From Thermomonas fusca DSM 15424 (GTDB taxonomy: Bacteria > Pseudomonadota > Gammaproteobacteria > Xanthomonadales > Xanthomonadaceae), in assembly GCF_000423885.1 (NCBI RefSeq), contig NZ_AUIV01000015.1, forward strand, positions 7,501 through 71,500: a stretch of DNA of 64,000 nucleotides, read 5' to 3'. The notes beneath the pieces are model-generated. The model did no database searches and was not told the origin of the DNA. It saw only the letters and a program-made list of their open reading frames with translations. Of the stretch, positions 50,403 through 59,374 are shown piece after piece. The translations under genes were made by a program, and so were the position numbers. The stretch's first letter is position 1. Every line of letters starts with the position of its first letter.

Positions 50403-51110
50403 CTACCGCGCTGGCGCACCGAACAGCACCAGCGCCTTTTCGAACTCCGCATCCGGTGGCGCCAGTGCTTCGATGCACGCGCCGGTATGCGGATGGGTGA
50501 ATGCCAGCCGGCGCGCGTGCAGCAGCATGCGGTGGATGCCGAGCATGCGGAAATTGCGGTTGTGGCGACCGTCGCCATGGCTGCTGTCGCCGATCATGTG
50601 ATGGAACACGTGCTTGAGGTGGCGGCGGATCTGGCGGAAGCGGCCGGTCTTCGGCGATGCCCGCAGCCATGCATAGCGCGATGTCGGAAATCCCGCCGAG
50701 GGCAACGCCAACTCGCAGGTCGCCAGCACTTCGAAGTCGGTGATCGCCGGCTTCTTCTGCGGCTTGCCGGGGCCGCCGTCGAGCGGATGGTCAACGGTGA
50801 AGACGGCTTCCGCCGGCCAACCGCGGCAGACCGCCCAGTAGTCTTTCTCCACCGCATGCGACATCAGCGTCTTGCCCAGCGCCGAGGCGGTGTCGCGATC
50901 GAACGCCAGCAGCAGGCAACCGCTGGTGGCGCGATCAAGACGATGCACCAGGAAGATCGGCCTACCGAACTGCTCACGCAGGCGGTCGGCCGCGAAGTCG
51001 GTTTCGCCGCGCGCCAGCGCGCTGTCGTGGACCATCAGCCCGGCTGGCTTGCAGACCACGGCCAGCGCGTCGTCGATGTAGAGCACGGGCAACGCGGGGA
51101 CATCGGACAT
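50403..51110 (-). CDS. truC: tRNA pseudouridine synthase C
   Basis: The 235-residue RluA-family enzyme has the catalytic motif VHRLDRATSGCLLLA and KTGRFRQIRRHLKHV. The short length, lack of an S4 domain and the sequence HVFHHMIGDSSHGDGRHNR match TruC, which makes pseudouridine 65 in tRNA-Ile and tRNA-Asp. RluA-type rRNA enzymes are an alternative, but those usually have extra N-terminal sequence. Confidence 0.88.
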   Translation of the reverse strand: MSDVPALPVLYIDDALAVVCKPAGLMVHDSALARGETDFAADRLREQFGRPIFLVHRLDRATSGCLLLAFDRDTASALGKTLMSHAVEKDYWAVCRGWPAEAVFTVDHPLDGGPGKPQKKPAITDFEVLATCELALPSAGFPTSRYAWLRASPKTGRFRQIRRHLKHVFHHMIGDSSHGDGRHNRNFRMLGIHRMLLHARRLAFTHPHTGACIEALAPPDAEFEKALVLFGAPAR

Positions 51111-51266
51111 TGGCAGCGGTCATCGGCGGGAAGACGCACATTGTCCCGGCAATCGCCCGGCGCCGCATGCCCGAGGCAAGGCGATGGCTTCCCGGCGACC
51201 GGCTGCTGGCGCTAGAGCCGGATCGCGCGCCCCGCAGGTCCGGCCTGGCGCCCAACGAGGCAGGCC

Positions 51267-51545
51267 ATGGCGCCCGAGACACCCGCAGACTCCCTACCTC
51301 CCGCCAGCACGGAACCGGTATTCCGGGCGCGCGGGCTGGGCAAGGTCTACCGCGTGGGCGAGGTGCGGGGCACCGCTCTGCACGATGTCGACCTGGACAT
51401 CCGCAGCGGCGAGTTCGTGGTCCTGCTGGGTCCTTCCGGCTGCGGCAAGTCCACCCTGCTCAACATCCCTGGCGGAGTGGATACGCGCACGGGATCGCGG
51501 CTCTGCGCGGGCAGCGGTATGGACATGCTCCGCCGCGCGCCACCC
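51267..51545 (+). pseudogene. truncated ABC-transporter ATP-binding gene
   Basis: Residues 1-~85 of this frame resemble the N-terminal part of a MacB/LolD-type ATPase: FRARGLGKVYRVGEVRGTALHDVDLDIRSGEFVVLLGPSGCGKSTLLN (51324-51466) with a complete Walker A. The similarity ends about 20 residues after the P-loop, before the Q-loop, signature and Walker B. The remaining frame is antisense to the ferric-reductase-like gene and does not look like protein. No permease gene is nearby. It is best read as a remnant of a lost ABC transporter whose 3' part was deleted. Confidence 0.75.
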
Positions 51546-51554
51546 GCTGCCCCT

Positions 51555-52889
51555 TCAGCGCATCCGGAACAGCTCCTGGCGGAAGGCGCGCGCCTCCAGT
51601 CCGCTGGCAATCAGGTCGGCGTGCACCGCCGCGCCGAACCCGGCCGGCCCGCAGAACCACACGCCGGCCTCGCGCCAGTGCGGCACCACTGCGCGGATCG
51701 CCGCGCCATCGAGGAAGCCGTCGCGCGGGCTGATCCGCACGTGCAGGCGCACGTCGACCGAACGCGCCAGCGCCGCCAGCCGGTGCAAGGTCGGGCGATC
51801 GTCCACGTCAGTTGCGTAAAACAGGTCCACTTCGGCATGGCCGGGCTCGTGCTCCAGCTGCTGCATCCGTGCTAGGAACGGGGTGATGCCAATGCCGCCG
51901 GCAATCCAGATCTGACGCCGCTTGCCATCGGTGAAATCGAAGCAACCGTAGGGCCCCTCGACGGTGACCGCATCGCCCACGTGCAGCACCTGCGGCAGGG
52001 TGCGGGTGTGGTCGCCCAGCGCCTTGGTCACGAAGCGGATCATGCCGTTCTCAGGATGCCAGTCGGAGGCAATGGTGTAGGGGTGCGCGCCCTCGTGCCG
52101 CCGTGAGGCGACGAACGCGAACTGGCCGGCCTGATGACCGGCCCATCCCGGCTGCATGCCGATCTCCACCTTCAGCATGTCCAGCGGCGGCGGGAACACC
52201 TCCATCGCCTGCACGGTACCGCGCAACCTGCGGCCAGCGCCGATCCGCCCGGTCAGCGACACCAGCGCAGCCCAGCTGCCGACCAGCAGCGACAGGGCGA
52301 CCAGCCAGCCGACCGGCTGCCACCAGTACGCGCCATCCAGCAGCACCACGGTATGGAAGGCCAGCACCAGCCATGCCAGCGGGACCAGCCTGTGGGTGCG
52401 TGCGAACCAGTGGTAGGGAATGCGCCGCCACAGCGCCACCACCAGCAGGATCAGCAGCCCGTAGAAGGCGAACTCGCCGATTTCCTCGGCCAGACCGCGC
52501 TGGCCGCGCAGCCAGGCTTCCAACGCATCGGCAGGCGCCGCTCGCGGTCCGCGCGGGGGCCGCACCACCCAGCCCCAGCCGACCATCCACTTGCTGCCCA
52601 GTGCCCACCACCAGTGCAGCACCGCGGCCACCAGCGCGCCGATGCCCAGCCATTTGTGCAGGCGATACATCTTGTCCAGGCCGTCCAACCGCGTTTCCAG
52701 CCAGCGCCCGCGCAGCGCCAGCACCATTGCCGCGGCCATCCCCACGATCGCCACAACGCCTGTGTACTGCACCACCAGCCCGCGCCAGGCGAACCAGCCC
52801 CAGCCCGACGGCCAGGACACCACCGCCAGCGCGAACAGCAGGCTGGTTCCGGCCAGCAGCACCCACAACGTCCAGCGGATGTGTCTCAT
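51555..52889 (-). CDS. ferric-reductase-like transmembrane flavoprotein
   Basis: The 444-residue protein has six predicted membrane segments (~5-215) with histidines placed to bind two hemes (YRLHKWLG, VLHWWW, RTHRLVPL, FHTVVLL), then an FAD-binding domain (~225-320, HPYTIAS) and an NAD-binding domain (~330-444, IWIAGGIGITPFLARM, WFCGPAGFG). It belongs to the ferric reductase/NADPH-oxidase superfamily and would carry electrons from cytoplasmic NAD(P)H across the membrane. Possible roles are ferric iron reduction or feeding a periplasmic reductase. The start at 52889 (MRHIRWTLWVLL) begins the first membrane segment. Confidence 0.88.
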   Translation of the reverse strand: MRHIRWTLWVLLAGTSLLFALAVVSWPSGWGWFAWRGLVVQYTGVVAIVGMAAAMVLALRGRWLETRLDGLDKMYRLHKWLGIGALVAAVLHWWWALGSKWMVGWGWVVRPPRGPRAAPADALEAWLRGQRGLAEEIGEFAFYGLLILLVVALWRRIPYHWFARTHRLVPLAWLVLAFHTVVLLDGAYWWQPVGWLVALSLLVGSWAALVSLTGRIGAGRRLRGTVQAMEVFPPPLDMLKVEIGMQPGWAGHQAGQFAFVASRRHEGAHPYTIASDWHPENGMIRFVTKALGDHTRTLPQVLHVGDAVTVEGPYGCFDFTDGKRRQIWIAGGIGITPFLARMQQLEHEPGHAEVDLFYATDVDDRPTLHRLAALARSVDVRLHVRISPRDGFLDGAAIRAVVPHWREAGVWFCGPAGFGAAVHADLIASGLEARAFRQELFRMR

Positions 52890-52965
52890 GATCTTCCTCC
52901 TGCCCCGAGGTTGGCATGCCAACCTTACGCCACGCTTTGGCCGCCAGCCCGCCCGCAGCGGCGCC

Positions 52966-53895
52966 TCAGCGGTGGTCGCCGCCGCCGCAGTGCCGTGCTT
53001 CCAGCTGCAGGGTCACATGGTCGATGTCGAAGCGCGAATGCAGCATCCCGGCCAGCTCGGCCCGTAGCGCATCTGCATCACCGGCATCGTCCGCTAGCAG
53101 CACGTGCGCGGTGAGGATCGGTTCGCGCGAGCCCAGCGCCCACACGTGCAGGTCGTGGACGGTGGCCACGCCCGGCAGCGCCTGCATGGCGTCGCGCACC
53201 TCATCGATGTCCAGCCCCGCCGGCACGCCCTGCATCAGCACCTGCGCGGCCGCGCGCAGCAACAGCCAGGTGCGCGGCAGCACCCACAGGCCAATCAGCA
53301 CGGCGATCACCGGGTCGACCACGGTCCAACCGGTGAAGCGGATCAGCAGCGCGCCCGCGATCACCCCCAGCGAGCCCAGCATGTCGCTCCACACTTCCAT
53401 GTAGGCGCCGCGCACGTTGAGGCTTTCGCCCGCGCCCGCGGCCAGCAGCCGCATCGAGGCCAGGTTGACCAGCAGCCCGACCACGGCCACCACCAGCATC
53501 GCGTTCGACGCGACCGGCTGCGGCTCGCGGAAGCGCCCCAGCGCTTCCCACAGGATGAAACCGGCCACCACGAACAGCAGCCCACCGTTGACCAGCGCGC
53601 CGATCGCCTCCATCCGCGCATAGCCATAGGTGCGCTTCGCATCCGGCGGACGCCGGCTCATCCGCACCGCGAACAGCGCGATCCCCAGCGCCAGCACGTC
53701 GGTCATCATGTGCGCCGCATCCGACAGCAGCGCCAGGCTGTTGCTCAGCAGCCCGCCCACCACTTCCACCAGCAGGAACAGCAGGGTCAGCCCGAAGGCG
53801 ATCCAGAGCGGCCGCTCGTGGCGGATCTGCGCGGGCACATGGCTGTGCCCGTGTTCGTCATGCCCGTGCGGAGAATTCGGGTGGCCTGCGCCCAT
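52966..53895 (-). CDS. cation diffusion facilitator (CzcD/ZitB-like)
   Basis: The 309-residue protein begins with a His-rich tail (HGHDEHGHSH), has six membrane segments, and a C-terminal cytoplasmic domain (~210-309) with HDLHVWALGS. The first metal site motif is SDAAHMMTD (His-x3-Asp). At the second, the usual His-x3-Asp reads EVWSD, i.e. Glu in place of His. CDF proteins export zinc, cobalt, cadmium or manganese by proton antiport; the Glu variant occurs in some CzcD-like members. The start at 53895 (MGAGHPNSPHGH) is preferred over 53928. Confidence 0.9.
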   Translation of the reverse strand: MGAGHPNSPHGHDEHGHSHVPAQIRHERPLWIAFGLTLLFLLVEVVGGLLSNSLALLSDAAHMMTDVLALGIALFAVRMSRRPPDAKRTYGYARMEAIGALVNGGLLFVVAGFILWEALGRFREPQPVASNAMLVVAVVGLLVNLASMRLLAAGAGESLNVRGAYMEVWSDMLGSLGVIAGALLIRFTGWTVVDPVIAVLIGLWVLPRTWLLLRAAAQVLMQGVPAGLDIDEVRDAMQALPGVATVHDLHVWALGSREPILTAHVLLADDAGDADALRAELAGMLHSRFDIDHVTLQLEARHCGGGDHR

Positions 53896-53994
53896 CGCCG
53901 TGGATTGCCAGATTGATATGCGCGGCACGCTAGCGAGACGCGCGTGGGTTACACAATTCCACCGCCTGCCGTCGCGCCGCAGGAGCCTGCGGCG

Positions 53995-55656
53995 TCAGGA
54001 CTTGCGCACGCGCGGCCACGCCGCCAGCAGCGCCCACAGCCCGCCGATGCCGGCGATCCAGGTCGAGATCGGCAGCGCCAGCAGCTTCGGGCCGCCCGCC
54101 TCCAGCGCGTACAGCACCGCCGCCACGATCAGCAGGCCGACGCCGAGGATCGAGGCCACCACCCGCCGCTGCATCGCCGCCAGCGTCTGCGCGATCTCGC
54201 GCAGGTCGGTCGAACGCATGCTCAGCTCGTGCCCGCCCTGCACCTGCTGCTGCAGCCAGGCGTGCAGCAGGCGCGGCATTTCCGGCGCGCGGGTGACCAG
54301 CTCCGGCATCCGCTTGCGCAGCTCGCCGGCCAGCCGCTTCGGGCTGTAGCGCTCGGCAAGAATCGCCTCCAGCACCGGCCTTGCCACCGCCCAGATGTCG
54401 ATCTTCGGATCCAGCTGGCGGCCCACGCCCTCGATGTTGAGCAGGGTCTTCTGCAGCAGGATCAGCTGCGGCTGCAGGGTGAGTTCGTAACGCTGCGCGG
54501 TGCGGAACAATTTCACCAGCACTTCCGCCAGCGAAATCTCGCTCAGCGGACGGGTGAAGTACGGCTCGCAGACCGCGCGCACCGCCGCTTCCAGCTCGTC
54601 GATGCGGATATGCGGCGGCATCCAGCCCGCCTGCACGTGCAGTTCGGCGATACGCCGGTAATCGCGGTTGAAGATGGCCATGAAGTTCTCGGCGAGCCAG
54701 TATTGGTCGTCGCTGGAAAGCTGGCCCATGATCCCGAAGTCCAGCGCGATGAAGCGCGGATCGGCCTTGCGCCCGGAGTCCACCCAGATGTTGCCGGCGT
54801 GGGCATCGGCGTGGAAGAAGTTGTCGCGGAATACCTGCTGGTAGAACACCCGCACACCCTTCGCCGCCAGCGCCTTGCGGTCGATCCCGGCGGCATCCAG
54901 TGCGGCGATGTCGTCGGACGGAATGCCGCGCACCCGCTCCATGGTCATCGCGCGCTCGGCGGTGTGGCTCCAGATCACTTCCGGCACGTACAGGTCCGGC
55001 GAGTCCAGCCAGTTGCGCCGCAGCAGGCTGGCGTTGCCGGCCTCGCGCTGCAGGTCGAGCTCGGCGGCCAGGGTGTTCTCGATCTCGGCGACGATCTCCC
55101 GCGGGCGGATCTTGTCGGCGCTCGGGTGAGTGCGGTCGACGATGCCGGCCACGTTCTTGAGCAGCGCGATATCGGAGGCGATCAGCCTGGCGATGTCCGG
55201 CCGCAGCACCTTGACCACCACCTCGCGGCCGTCGTGCAACGTGGCCGCATGCACCTGGGCGATGCTGGCGGAGGCCAGCGGGGTGGTATCGAACGCCGCA
55301 TAGGCATCAGTGATGCCGCGACCCAGCGCCGCTTCCACCAGTGCGCGGGCCTGCACGCCGTCGAACGGCGCCACCCGGTCCTGCAGCTGGGTCAGCTCTT
55401 CGGCGATGTCCGGCGGCACCAGGTCGCGACGGGTCGAGAGGATCTGCCCGAACTTGACGAAAATCGGCCCCAGTTCCTGCAGCGCCAACCGCAGCCGCGC
55501 GCCGCGCGACTGGGTGGCCACTTCGCGCGAGGCGCGCGGCACGAACGGCCGCATCAGCTTGAGCCAGCGCTCGGCCGGGGTGCCATCCAGCAGGTCGTCC
55601 AGCCGGTAGCGCAGCAGCACCCGGCCGATTTTCCACGCACGCAGCGCCGACCTCAT
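53995..55656 (-). CDS. ubiB: ubiquinone biosynthesis regulatory ATPase UbiB
   Basis: The 553-residue ABC1/ADCK-family protein has the KxGQ signature (FVKFGQILSTRRDLVP), an Ala-rich nucleotide loop (SIAQVHAA), FFHADAHAGNIWV and DFGIMGQLS of the kinase-like fold, and two C-terminal membrane helices (~500-545). It is required for aerobic ubiquinone synthesis and is thought to extract or deliver lipid precursors using ATPase activity. Its start overlaps the ubiJ stop (ATGA, 55653-55656). Confidence 0.96.
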   Translation of the reverse strand: MRSALRAWKIGRVLLRYRLDDLLDGTPAERWLKLMRPFVPRASREVATQSRGARLRLALQELGPIFVKFGQILSTRRDLVPPDIAEELTQLQDRVAPFDGVQARALVEAALGRGITDAYAAFDTTPLASASIAQVHAATLHDGREVVVKVLRPDIARLIASDIALLKNVAGIVDRTHPSADKIRPREIVAEIENTLAAELDLQREAGNASLLRRNWLDSPDLYVPEVIWSHTAERAMTMERVRGIPSDDIAALDAAGIDRKALAAKGVRVFYQQVFRDNFFHADAHAGNIWVDSGRKADPRFIALDFGIMGQLSSDDQYWLAENFMAIFNRDYRRIAELHVQAGWMPPHIRIDELEAAVRAVCEPYFTRPLSEISLAEVLVKLFRTAQRYELTLQPQLILLQKTLLNIEGVGRQLDPKIDIWAVARPVLEAILAERYSPKRLAGELRKRMPELVTRAPEMPRLLHAWLQQQVQGGHELSMRSTDLREIAQTLAAMQRRVVASILGVGLLIVAAVLYALEAGGPKLLALPISTWIAGIGGLWALLAAWPRVRKS

Positions 55657-56291
55657 GCGGCCAGGCCCCGCTCGCGGTGCAGCCGGACGATCTTGGCGGC
55701 GATCCGCTCGACATCATCACGCAGCGCATCCACGTCGTCGTGGAAAGCATCGAGCTCGGCGCGCGGCACCACGTCGCGGCTTTCCTCGGTGACGTATTCG
55801 GCCGCCATGCCGGCAAGGTTGCGGCCGGCGATTTGCGCCTGCTGCAGTGCCACGCGCACGGCCTTGGCAATCTGCACGCCGAGCACTTCGCCGAACACTT
55901 GGACGAACGGCAGCTGCCAGTCGGGATCGAAGCCCTGCGCCAGCTTCTGCAGCCGGCGCGCCAGTTCGGCATCGCCCTCGATGCGCAGCTTGCCCACCGG
56001 TGGCGCGTTGCTGCTGCGGAACATCGGAAGCTGCTGGATCAGCCCGCCCAGGGTGGCGCGCACGCCCAGGTCGGGCTCGACATCGGCATCCGGCGGGCCC
56101 ACCCGCAGGGCCTGGTCTTCCACCCGTACCTGCAGCGCCAGCGGGGGCGAGGCCAGGATCAGCACGACCCGCTGGCCGTCCAGCGCACGCAGGCCGGTGC
56201 GGGTATCTTCATCCAGCGCCAGCGCGCGGTTGAGCGCCAGCTCCAGCGCGCGGCCGGCGGGTTTTTTCCAGTTGAAGGCGGGCTCGGTCAT
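55653..56291 (-). CDS. ubiJ: ubiquinone biosynthesis accessory factor UbiJ (SCP2 domain)
   Basis: The 212-residue protein has an SCP2-like lipid-binding domain (~15-120: ALELALNRALALDEDTRTGLRALDGQRVVLIL) followed by a helical C-terminal region. UbiJ binds hydrophobic ubiquinone intermediates in the soluble Ubi complex together with UbiK. It is directly coupled to ubiB. UbiE, which often precedes it, is not present here; oleD and a small DUF1328 gene lie upstream instead. Confidence 0.92.
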   Translation of the reverse strand: MTEPAFNWKKPAGRALELALNRALALDEDTRTGLRALDGQRVVLILASPPLALQVRVEDQALRVGPPDADVEPDLGVRATLGGLIQQLPMFRSSNAPPVGKLRIEGDAELARRLQKLAQGFDPDWQLPFVQVFGEVLGVQIAKAVRVALQQAQIAGRNLAGMAAEYVTEESRDVVPRAELDAFHDDVDALRDDVERIAAKIVRLHRERGLAA

Positions 56292-56346
56292 GGGCGCATT
56301 GTAGGGCCGCTGGCGCGATGGCAGCGCCCACCTGAAAGCGGAGTGT

Positions 56347-56499
56347 TCAGGCCCGTTTGCGCAGGTAGGCAGCCACCGCCAGGATCAGGAACACGACGAA
56401 CAGCACCTTGGCGATGTGGGCCGCCATGCCGGCCAGTCCGCTGAACCCGGGGAAGGCGGCGATCAGCGCGATGACCATGAAAACAACGGCGTAATGCAG
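56347..56499 (-). CDS. small DUF1328/YtjA-type membrane protein
   Basis: On the minus strand a ~50-residue frame reads LHYAVVFMVIALIAAFPGFSGLAGMAAHIAKVLFVVFLILAVAAYLRKRA (56497-56350), two membrane helices with the glycine-rich turn typical of DUF1328. No ATG lies at the expected start; the codon there is CTG (56497-56499), with GGAAGGG 7 bases before it, so CTG initiation is my best guess. An internal ATG (56478-56476) would remove the first helix start. The family function is unknown, though stress-linked in some bacteria. It sits upstream of ubiJ and downstream of oleD. Confidence 0.7.
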   Translation of the reverse strand: MHYAVVFMVIALIAAFPGFSGLAGMAAHIAKVLFVVFLILAVAAYLRKRA

Positions 56500-56634
56500 G
56501 ATCGGACCCTTCCATTTGGCCGCGCCGGATCGACGCGTCGCCAGCTGGCCGCGCAGCGATCACATCGGAGTGAAAGCGCACCCGCCGGGCTGGCGGCGGA
56601 GCCGCGGCCGGGCGCCGCCGCGCGCTGTCGCGAA

Positions 56635-57630
56635 TCAGCGTGCCAGCGAAGCCTGCAGGCGCGCCAGTCCCTCGGCCATCGTCACTTTCGGCAGGTAGCC
56701 GAAGTCGCGCGTGGCCGGCGCCATCGAATACCAGTGCGCGGTGCTCAGCTGCTCGGCCAGGAAGCGGGTCATCGGTGGGTCGCCGCGCAGCGGCAGCGCG
56801 GTCCACAGCGCTTCACAGACTGCACCGATCGCATAGGCGGCGCGGAACGGCAGGGTTGCATGCACTTCCGGTGCACCCGCCGCGCGCAGCAGGCCGTTGA
56901 GCACGTCGCGCAGCGGCCAGGGGTCGCCGTTGCTGATGAAGTAGGCGCGGCCGGCGCAGGTGGCGCCCGCATGCAGGTGATCCAGTGCATCCACGTGGGC
57001 TTGCGCGGCGTTGTCGATGTAGGTGGTGTCGACCAGGTTGTCGCCGCTGCCCACCAGCCGCAGGCGGCCGCTGCGGGCGCGCTCCACCAGCTTGGGCAGG
57101 ATCTGGGTGTCGCCCGGCCCCCAGATCAGCCGGGGGCGCAGCGCGATGGTGGCCAGCGCCGCGTCGTTGGCGGCCAGGACTTCGCGTTCGGCGATGATTT
57201 TCGTCGTGGCGTAATGCGCCTTCACGCCCTCGCCGTAGGGCACTTCGTCAGCCGACGCGCCTTCCACCGGATGGGTCGCGCGATGGGCAACGCTGGGGGT
57301 GGAGGTGTGGACCAGCCGGCCGATCGCGTGCGCGCGGCAGGCGGCGATCACGTTGCGGGTGCCGGTCACGTTGGCATCGAAATAGCTCTGGTAACTGCCC
57401 CAGGTGCCGGCCTTGGCGGCGTTGTGCAGCACCGCGTCGAAGCCTTCCGCGAACGCCGCCAGCACCGCTTCGCGGTCGGCCAGGTCGCCCTGCAGCTGGC
57501 GCACGCCCAGTGCGTCCAGCGCCGCGTGGCGGCTGCGGCTGAAGCTGGCGACCTCTTGTCCCCGCGCCAGCAGCGCGCGGCACAGCGCCTGGCCGAGGAA
57601 ACCGCCGCCACCGGTGACGAGCAGCTTCAT
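56635..57630 (-). CDS. oleD: 2-alkyl-3-oxoalkanoate reductase OleD
   Basis: The 331-residue extended SDR begins with MKLLVTGGGGFLGQALCRAL (NADP-binding GxxGxxG), has the serine-containing STPSV region and the catalytic YATTKIIAE (Tyr-x3-Lys), then LRPRLIWGPGD. It matches 3-beta-HSD-like OleD, which reduces the beta-keto acid made by OleA to a beta-hydroxy acid in long-chain olefin synthesis. Its ATG overlaps the oleC stop (ATGA, 57627-57630), which supports the assignment. Confidence 0.9.
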   Translation of the reverse strand: MKLLVTGGGGFLGQALCRALLARGQEVASFSRSRHAALDALGVRQLQGDLADREAVLAAFAEGFDAVLHNAAKAGTWGSYQSYFDANVTGTRNVIAACRAHAIGRLVHTSTPSVAHRATHPVEGASADEVPYGEGVKAHYATTKIIAEREVLAANDAALATIALRPRLIWGPGDTQILPKLVERARSGRLRLVGSGDNLVDTTYIDNAAQAHVDALDHLHAGATCAGRAYFISNGDPWPLRDVLNGLLRAAGAPEVHATLPFRAAYAIGAVCEALWTALPLRGDPPMTRFLAEQLSTAHWYSMAPATRDFGYLPKVTMAEGLARLQASLAR

Positions 57631-59279
57631 GCCCTGCCCCCCGCGGGTTGCGCCGCCGCCCATGCCGCCAGCTTCTCGCGGCCGATCTTGGCGTTGTGGC
57701 GGATGTCCACCGGGAAGGCTTTGGGGTGGTGCAGGAAGCGCTCGATCCTGGCGGTGTGCACGAAGCCTTCCGCGATGTGGCGCAGCTCGTCGGCGACTTC
57801 CGCCACCTCGGCCTGCGCGCCCGGCTTCAGTTCGAACACCAGCACCGGCGTCTGCGCGCCCTTGGCACCGATGCCGACCAGCGCCGTGCGCAGCACCTGC
57901 GGGTGGGTGTTGAATACCGGTTCGACCTGCTCGGTGCACAGCGTGGTCTGCGCATCGACGACCACCCGCTGCGACTTGCGCCCGCAGAACCACAGCCGGC
58001 CTTCGCCGTCGAACCAGCCGAGGTCGCCCATGCGGTGGACGATGCGCGTGCTGCCATCGGGCAGGGTTTCGCGGATCTTCGCCAGCGCGGTCTGCGCGTC
58101 GCGGTTGAAGTAGGTGTCGGTGGCGCTGGGACCGGCGACGGTGATTTCGCCGACCTGCCCGGGCGCGACCTGCAGTGCGTCGTTCCAGTGGGGAATCGCG
58201 GCGTCGTCGATGCGGATGATGCGCACGGTGTTGCCGGGTACAGGCCGGCCCACGCAGGTGCCCGCGCCCGCTTCGGTGCGCGCGCGCAGGATCAGCAGTT
58301 CGCGGCCCTCGATCACCGCCACCGGCAGGCATTCGGTGGCGCCGTAGGGAGTCCACAGCTGCGCATCGGCCGGCAGCAGCTCCAGCATCCGCCGCACCAC
58401 GTCGGGCGGCACCGGCGCCCCGGCGCTGGTCACGCGCTTCACGGTGGGCAGCTTTTCGCCGTGCGCGGCCAGTACGCCCATCAGTGCCGGAGAGCCGAAC
58501 AGCTGGGTCACGCCGAAGCGTTCGATCGCCGCGTGCAGCTTGCGCGGATCGGCCTTGGCCGGGCGCGTGGGGTCCATGTCGGGAATGATGCTGGTCAGCC
58601 CCAGCGCGGGGTCGAACAGGGCAAACGGCGGGAAGGTGGGGAAATCGATGCCGCCCGCGCCGATCCCGAACGCCTCTCCCAGCATCGCGATCTGGGCGAC
58701 GAAGTGCCGGTGCCGGTACACCACGCCCTTGGGCACGCCGGTGCTGCCGCTGGTGAATAGGATCGCGGCCACGTCCTCGCCGTCGGTCGCGGCCAGCTGC
58801 GGGCCGGCGCCGGCGCCTTCGGCCTCGACGCGCGCCAGGGTGGTGTCGGCCAGCAGCGGCCAGCGTCCGGTGCTGATGCGCACCGATGCTGATTTCGCCC
58901 AGCCCAGCAGCGCCTTCGCCAGCATGGCCAGCGGAATGCCGATGAACGCTTCCGGCCGCGCCTCGTCCAGGCACTGTTTAAGCGCGCGCTTGTCGATGCC
59001 GGGATCCACCAGTACCGGCACCGCGCCGGCCTTGAACAGCGCGAACATCAGCAGGAAGAACTCCGGCGTCGGCCGCACCATCACCACCGCGCGGGTGCCG
59101 CGACGGATGCCGCGTCCGGCAAGGCCCGCGGCGATGGCGTCGCTGCGCGCGTCCAGCTGGGCATAGGTCAGCGCCACCTCATAGCGGCCGCGCGCGCCGG
59201 GGCAGCGCATCGCCACCTGGTCGGGGTGCTGGCGGGCCAGCCGCGGCAGCGCGGCGGCGATGTTGCAGGGTTCGGTCAT
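57627..59279 (-). CDS. oleC: olefin beta-lactone synthetase OleC
   Basis: This 550-residue acyl-adenylating enzyme has the AMP-binding motif LFTSGSTGVPKG, YGATECLPVAV, and the late GDLGWFDGEGRLWF region. The Stenotrophomonas and Xanthomonas OleC proteins convert the beta-hydroxy acid to a beta-lactone with ATP. The N-terminal start MTEPCNIAAALPRLARQHPDQVAMRCPG fits OleC. It is coupled to oleD. oleB lies at 60772 beyond two plus-strand genes. oleA is not in the window. Confidence 0.92.
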   Translation of the reverse strand: MTEPCNIAAALPRLARQHPDQVAMRCPGARGRYEVALTYAQLDARSDAIAAGLAGRGIRRGTRAVVMVRPTPEFFLLMFALFKAGAVPVLVDPGIDKRALKQCLDEARPEAFIGIPLAMLAKALLGWAKSASVRISTGRWPLLADTTLARVEAEGAGAGPQLAATDGEDVAAILFTSGSTGVPKGVVYRHRHFVAQIAMLGEAFGIGAGGIDFPTFPPFALFDPALGLTSIIPDMDPTRPAKADPRKLHAAIERFGVTQLFGSPALMGVLAAHGEKLPTVKRVTSAGAPVPPDVVRRMLELLPADAQLWTPYGATECLPVAVIEGRELLILRARTEAGAGTCVGRPVPGNTVRIIRIDDAAIPHWNDALQVAPGQVGEITVAGPSATDTYFNRDAQTALAKIRETLPDGSTRIVHRMGDLGWFDGEGRLWFCGRKSQRVVVDAQTTLCTEQVEPVFNTHPQVLRTALVGIGAKGAQTPVLVFELKPGAQAEVAEVADELRHIAEGFVHTARIERFLHHPKAFPVDIRHNAKIGREKLAAWAAAQPAGGRA

Positions 59280-59374
59280 GCCGGCATTATCGCCCGCCCC
59301 CCTTGCGCGCCGGCCCGGCACGGAAAAAAATCGCGTCCCTGTCCCGATCTTCGCCGCGCAAGGCCCGGCCTTCC

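Noticed and set aside
51546..51875. Continuation of the ABC ATPase frame to a stop at 51875
   Set aside because: It runs antisense to the ferric-reductase-like gene and has no Q-loop, signature or Walker B; it is not part of a working ATPase.
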